Under the pieces are notes generated by a model. The model had not been told where the DNA came from. It did not search any database and saw nothing but the letters and a program-made list of their open reading frames with translations. Positions 5,606-7,403 of a stretch of 7,403 nt of DNA are shown here, piece by piece. The translations under genes were made by a program, and so were the position numbers. Source of the DNA: Flemingiibacterium sp045586505 (GTDB taxonomy: Bacteria; Bacillota; Clostridia; Oscillospirales; CAG-272); NCBI GenBank assembly GCA_045586505.1, contig JAZNAL010000015.1, positions 1 to 7,403 on the forward strand, given 5' to 3'. Within the stretch, counting starts at the first letter, position 1. The number at the start of each line of letters is the position of its first letter.

Positions 5606-6556
5606 ATGCCGGAAGCTTACTATACCGAAGGAACTCTCATTTTAACTGAGGGAAACCGCGAATATACCGAATCCCTTGAAGGGATTGAGCGCGCAATGCG
5701 GGAGGGACGAATACTTGAAGGCATCGCTACCCGTGCGGGCGGCGCGCATACTCTGACTGTGGAGCTTGGCGAGTTTTCGGGCGTGATCGAGCGCGATGAG
5801 GTTCAGCTTACTTTCGGTGAGGCGGTCAAGGATATTGCCGTCATCACCCGTGTGGGTAAACCTATCTGCTTCAAGGTCACCTCGGTGGAGCGCAGACGGG
5901 TGGGTGCACCGCTAATTACCCTCTCACGACGTGCCGCTCAGCTTGAATGTGCCGAAAAATATCTTTCTTCCCTGCGTCCGGGGGATGTGATCCCCGCCAA
6001 GGTCACGCACCTTGAGCACTTCGGCGCATTTGTAGACATCGGATGCGGCATCGTATCGCTGCTTTCCATCGACTGTATGTCGGTCTCCCGCATATCACAC
6101 CCAGGCGATCGCCTGACAGTGGGAAGCGAGCTGAGAGTAGCGGTCCGAGGCGTCGACAAAAACGCAGATGGACTACCTACCCGTATTTACGTGACGGGAC
6201 GTGAGCTGCTTGGCACCTGGGAAGAAAACGCCTCGCTGTTTTCGGTAGGACAGACCGTTACGGGCATCGTTAGAAGCGTGGAGCCTTACGGCGTTTTCGT
6301 GGAGCTTACTCCCAATCTCGCGGGACTTGCGGAGTTTCGGGATGACGTTGCTGTGGGGCAATACGTGTCGGTATACATAAAAAATATCATCCCCGAGCGA
6401 ATGAAGATCAAGCTTGTTATCATCGACGCCATGCGCTCGCTTTGTCCCGGCAAGAGCCGCACGCCCATCATTCACGAGGGCGCTTCCCACATAGACCGAT
6501 GGCGCTATTCACCCGACTCCTGTGAACGGATCGTGGAAACGGTGTTCTGCGAATAA
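5606..6556 (+). CDS. Protein with three S1-like RNA-binding domains
   Basis: The 316-residue cytoplasmic protein is probably RNA-binding and its function is unknown. Three S1/OB-type repeats can be read. The first is divergent (about 35-109), running from an ILEGIATRAGGAHTL start to an ITLSRR end typical of S1 repeats. The second (about 126-198) has GDVIPAKVTHLEHFGAFVDIG. The third (about 214-275) has GQTVTGIVRSVEPYGVFVEL. The GxF/V aromatic residues on the nucleic-acid face are kept in repeats two and three. A 40-residue tail (276-316) of no recognised fold follows, with a conserved-looking IDRWRYSP segment. It is too short, and has too few repeats, for a full ribosomal protein S1 of four to six domains, although automated annotation may call it that. 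The start follows GGAGGA and the frame's earlier ATG at 5354 lies in the pfp leader. It is transcribed alone, divergently from pfp, and ends at a hairpin terminator. Confidence 0.9.
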   Translation: MPEAYYTEGTLILTEGNREYTESLEGIERAMREGRILEGIATRAGGAHTLTVELGEFSGVIERDEVQLTFGEAVKDIAVITRVGKPICFKVTSVERRRVGAPLITLSRRAAQLECAEKYLSSLRPGDVIPAKVTHLEHFGAFVDIGCGIVSLLSIDCMSVSRISHPGDRLTVGSELRVAVRGVDKNADGLPTRIYVTGRELLGTWEENASLFSVGQTVTGIVRSVEPYGVFVELTPNLAGLAEFRDDVAVGQYVSVYIKNIIPERMKIKLVIIDAMRSLCPGKSRTPIIHEGASHIDRWRYSPDSCERIVETVFCE

Positions 6557-6562
6557 TAAACT

Positions 6563-6603
6563 GCGCTCCCCTGCACTTTTTCGTGTAAGGGAGCGCGATT
6601 TTT
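6563..6603 (+). terminator. Convergent terminator between the S1-domain gene and the HAD gene
   Basis: An 8-bp stem GCGCTCCC/GGGAGCGC (6563-6570 with 6589-6596) continues after one mismatch into five more pairs and a 6-nt loop. TTTTT (6599-6603) follows on the plus strand, ending the S1-domain transcript. On the minus strand the same stem follows the HAD stop codon and is trailed by a looser TTTATT, so it may also terminate that gene. The T-tract overlaps the last bases of the HAD coding sequence. Confidence 0.85.
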
Positions 6604-7403
6604 ATTCACCTGCTGTTACCCCATTTGGCGGTATTTCACCCACGCCGTTGAGTATATATTTCGGACGGTACGGAAACTGATTAAGGGTCTCAAGGCTTGT
6701 GACGCCGGACAGTACAAGTACGGTGTCGAATTCGCTTTCGATACCCGCGATGATGTCGGTATCCATCCTGTCTCCGATGATCGCCGCCTCGTTGTGTCGA
6801 CAGCCCAGCTTTTTCAGCGAGTGGCGCATAATGAGCGGGTTGGGCTTGCCGATATAATAGGCTTTTTTGCCTGTGGTAAGCTCGATGGAGGATATTAGTG
6901 CCTTACATCCGGGTACGATACCGCGCTCGACGGGAGTGGTCATATCAGGATTGGTACCGATAAGCTTAGCCCCCTTCAGGACAAGATCCACAGCGCGCTC
7001 TATCTTTTCGTAGGAAAGCGAGCGGGTCTCACCGAATACTACATAGTCGGGATTGTAATCGTTCATGGAAAGGCCAGCATCATACAGCGCATTGACAAGC
7101 CCGGGCTCTCCGATAACATAAACGCTTCCACCGGGACACTGTGAGGCAAGGAAGGAGGCGGTGGCAAGGGCGCTGGTATAGAAATGATCTTCGGGTATAT
7201 CGAGTCCCATTCTGCCGAGCTTCTGCGCAAGCTCACGGGGAGCGCGCTCGCTGGAGTTGGTCAGAAAGAGGAAGTCCTTATTATTGTCACTCAGCCATTT
7301 TACAAATTCGGGCACGCCGGAAAGCAGACGGTTTCCGTGATAGATAACACCGTCCATGTCGCAGATAAACGCTTTTTTGTTATGAAGGTCATGAAGATTT
7401 GTT
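6602..7403 (-). CDS. HAD-IIA family phosphatase, NagD/YutF-like (5' end missing)
   Basis: This is a Mg2+-dependent cytosolic phosphatase that probably hydrolyses small phosphorylated metabolites such as nucleotides or sugar phosphates; the substrate cannot be read from sequence. The 266 visible residues contain the HAD motifs in order: motif I DMDGV (nucleophile D15, acid/base D17), motif II FLTNSS (T48), the NagD-type C2 cap between, motif III lysine in GKPNP (K186) and motif IV GDRMDTD (D211, D216). The segment from NPDMTTPVERG to IGKPNP matches the NagD/YutF pattern. The frame is open to the right edge with no ATG, GTG or TTG between the edge and the Met of DMDG, so the real start lies beyond 7403. 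Starting at that internal Met (7357) would remove the catalytic aspartate. The total length is probably near the usual 260-280 residues, so only a short piece is missing. Confidence 0.93.
   Translation of the reverse strand, partial: TNLHDLHNKKAFICDMDGVIYHGNRLLSGVPEFVKWLSDNNKDFLFLTNSSERAPRELAQKLGRMGLDIPEDHFYTSALATASFLASQCPGGSVYVIGEPGLVNALYDAGLSMNDYNPDYVVFGETRSLSYEKIERAVDLVLKGAKLIGTNPDMTTPVERGIVPGCKALISSIELTTGKKAYYIGKPNPLIMRHSLKKLGCRHNEAAIIGDRMDTDIIAGIESEFDTVLVLSGVTSLETLNQFPYRPKYILNGVGEIPPNGVTAGE

Overview
The window looks like a chromosomal housekeeping region of a moderately GC-rich Clostridia-type Firmicute. An Oscillospiraceae/Ruminococcaceae relative is my inference. It rests on strong GGAGG ribosome binding sites, a PPi-type phosphofructokinase used as a main glycolytic enzyme, a NagD/YutF-like HAD phosphatase and a free-standing multi-S1-domain protein. 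No phage, IS element, CRISPR array, tRNA or rRNA was seen, and all five complete genes and the one partial gene look intact.

Layout. Positions 1-115 hold a dense chain of short GC-rich hairpins, probably the edge of an interspersed palindromic repeat. A hairpin at 131-162 then ends a minus-strand operon transcribed ligA (3864-1855), cdd (1862-1476), obg (1448-171). cdd overlaps the end of ligA by 8 bases and obg follows after 27 bases. The operon has its own extended -10 promoter near 3909-3937. Between it and the next gene lies a 102-bp segment bounded by inverted TTTTCGAAAA-type palindromes.

Upstream, also on the minus strand, is a monocistronic pyrophosphate-dependent phosphofructokinase gene (5321-4089). 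It has an excellent TTGACA-17-TAAAAT promoter, an approximately 83-nt structured leader and a textbook intrinsic terminator. Diverging from it on the plus strand is a 316-residue protein with three S1-like RNA-binding domains (5606-6556). This converges, across a shared hairpin terminator, on a minus-strand HAD-IIA (NagD-type) phosphatase whose 5' end lies beyond the right edge.

Functionally these are independent housekeeping units: DNA ligation plus pyrimidine salvage plus a ribosome-assembly GTPase in one operon, PPi-linked glycolysis, an RNA-binding protein of unknown role, and a small-molecule phosphatase. I found no convincing new multi-gene system. The most unusual material is non-coding: the hairpin chain at the left edge, the structured pfp leader with a predicted 5'-terminal stem, and paired palindromes in the intergenic regions.
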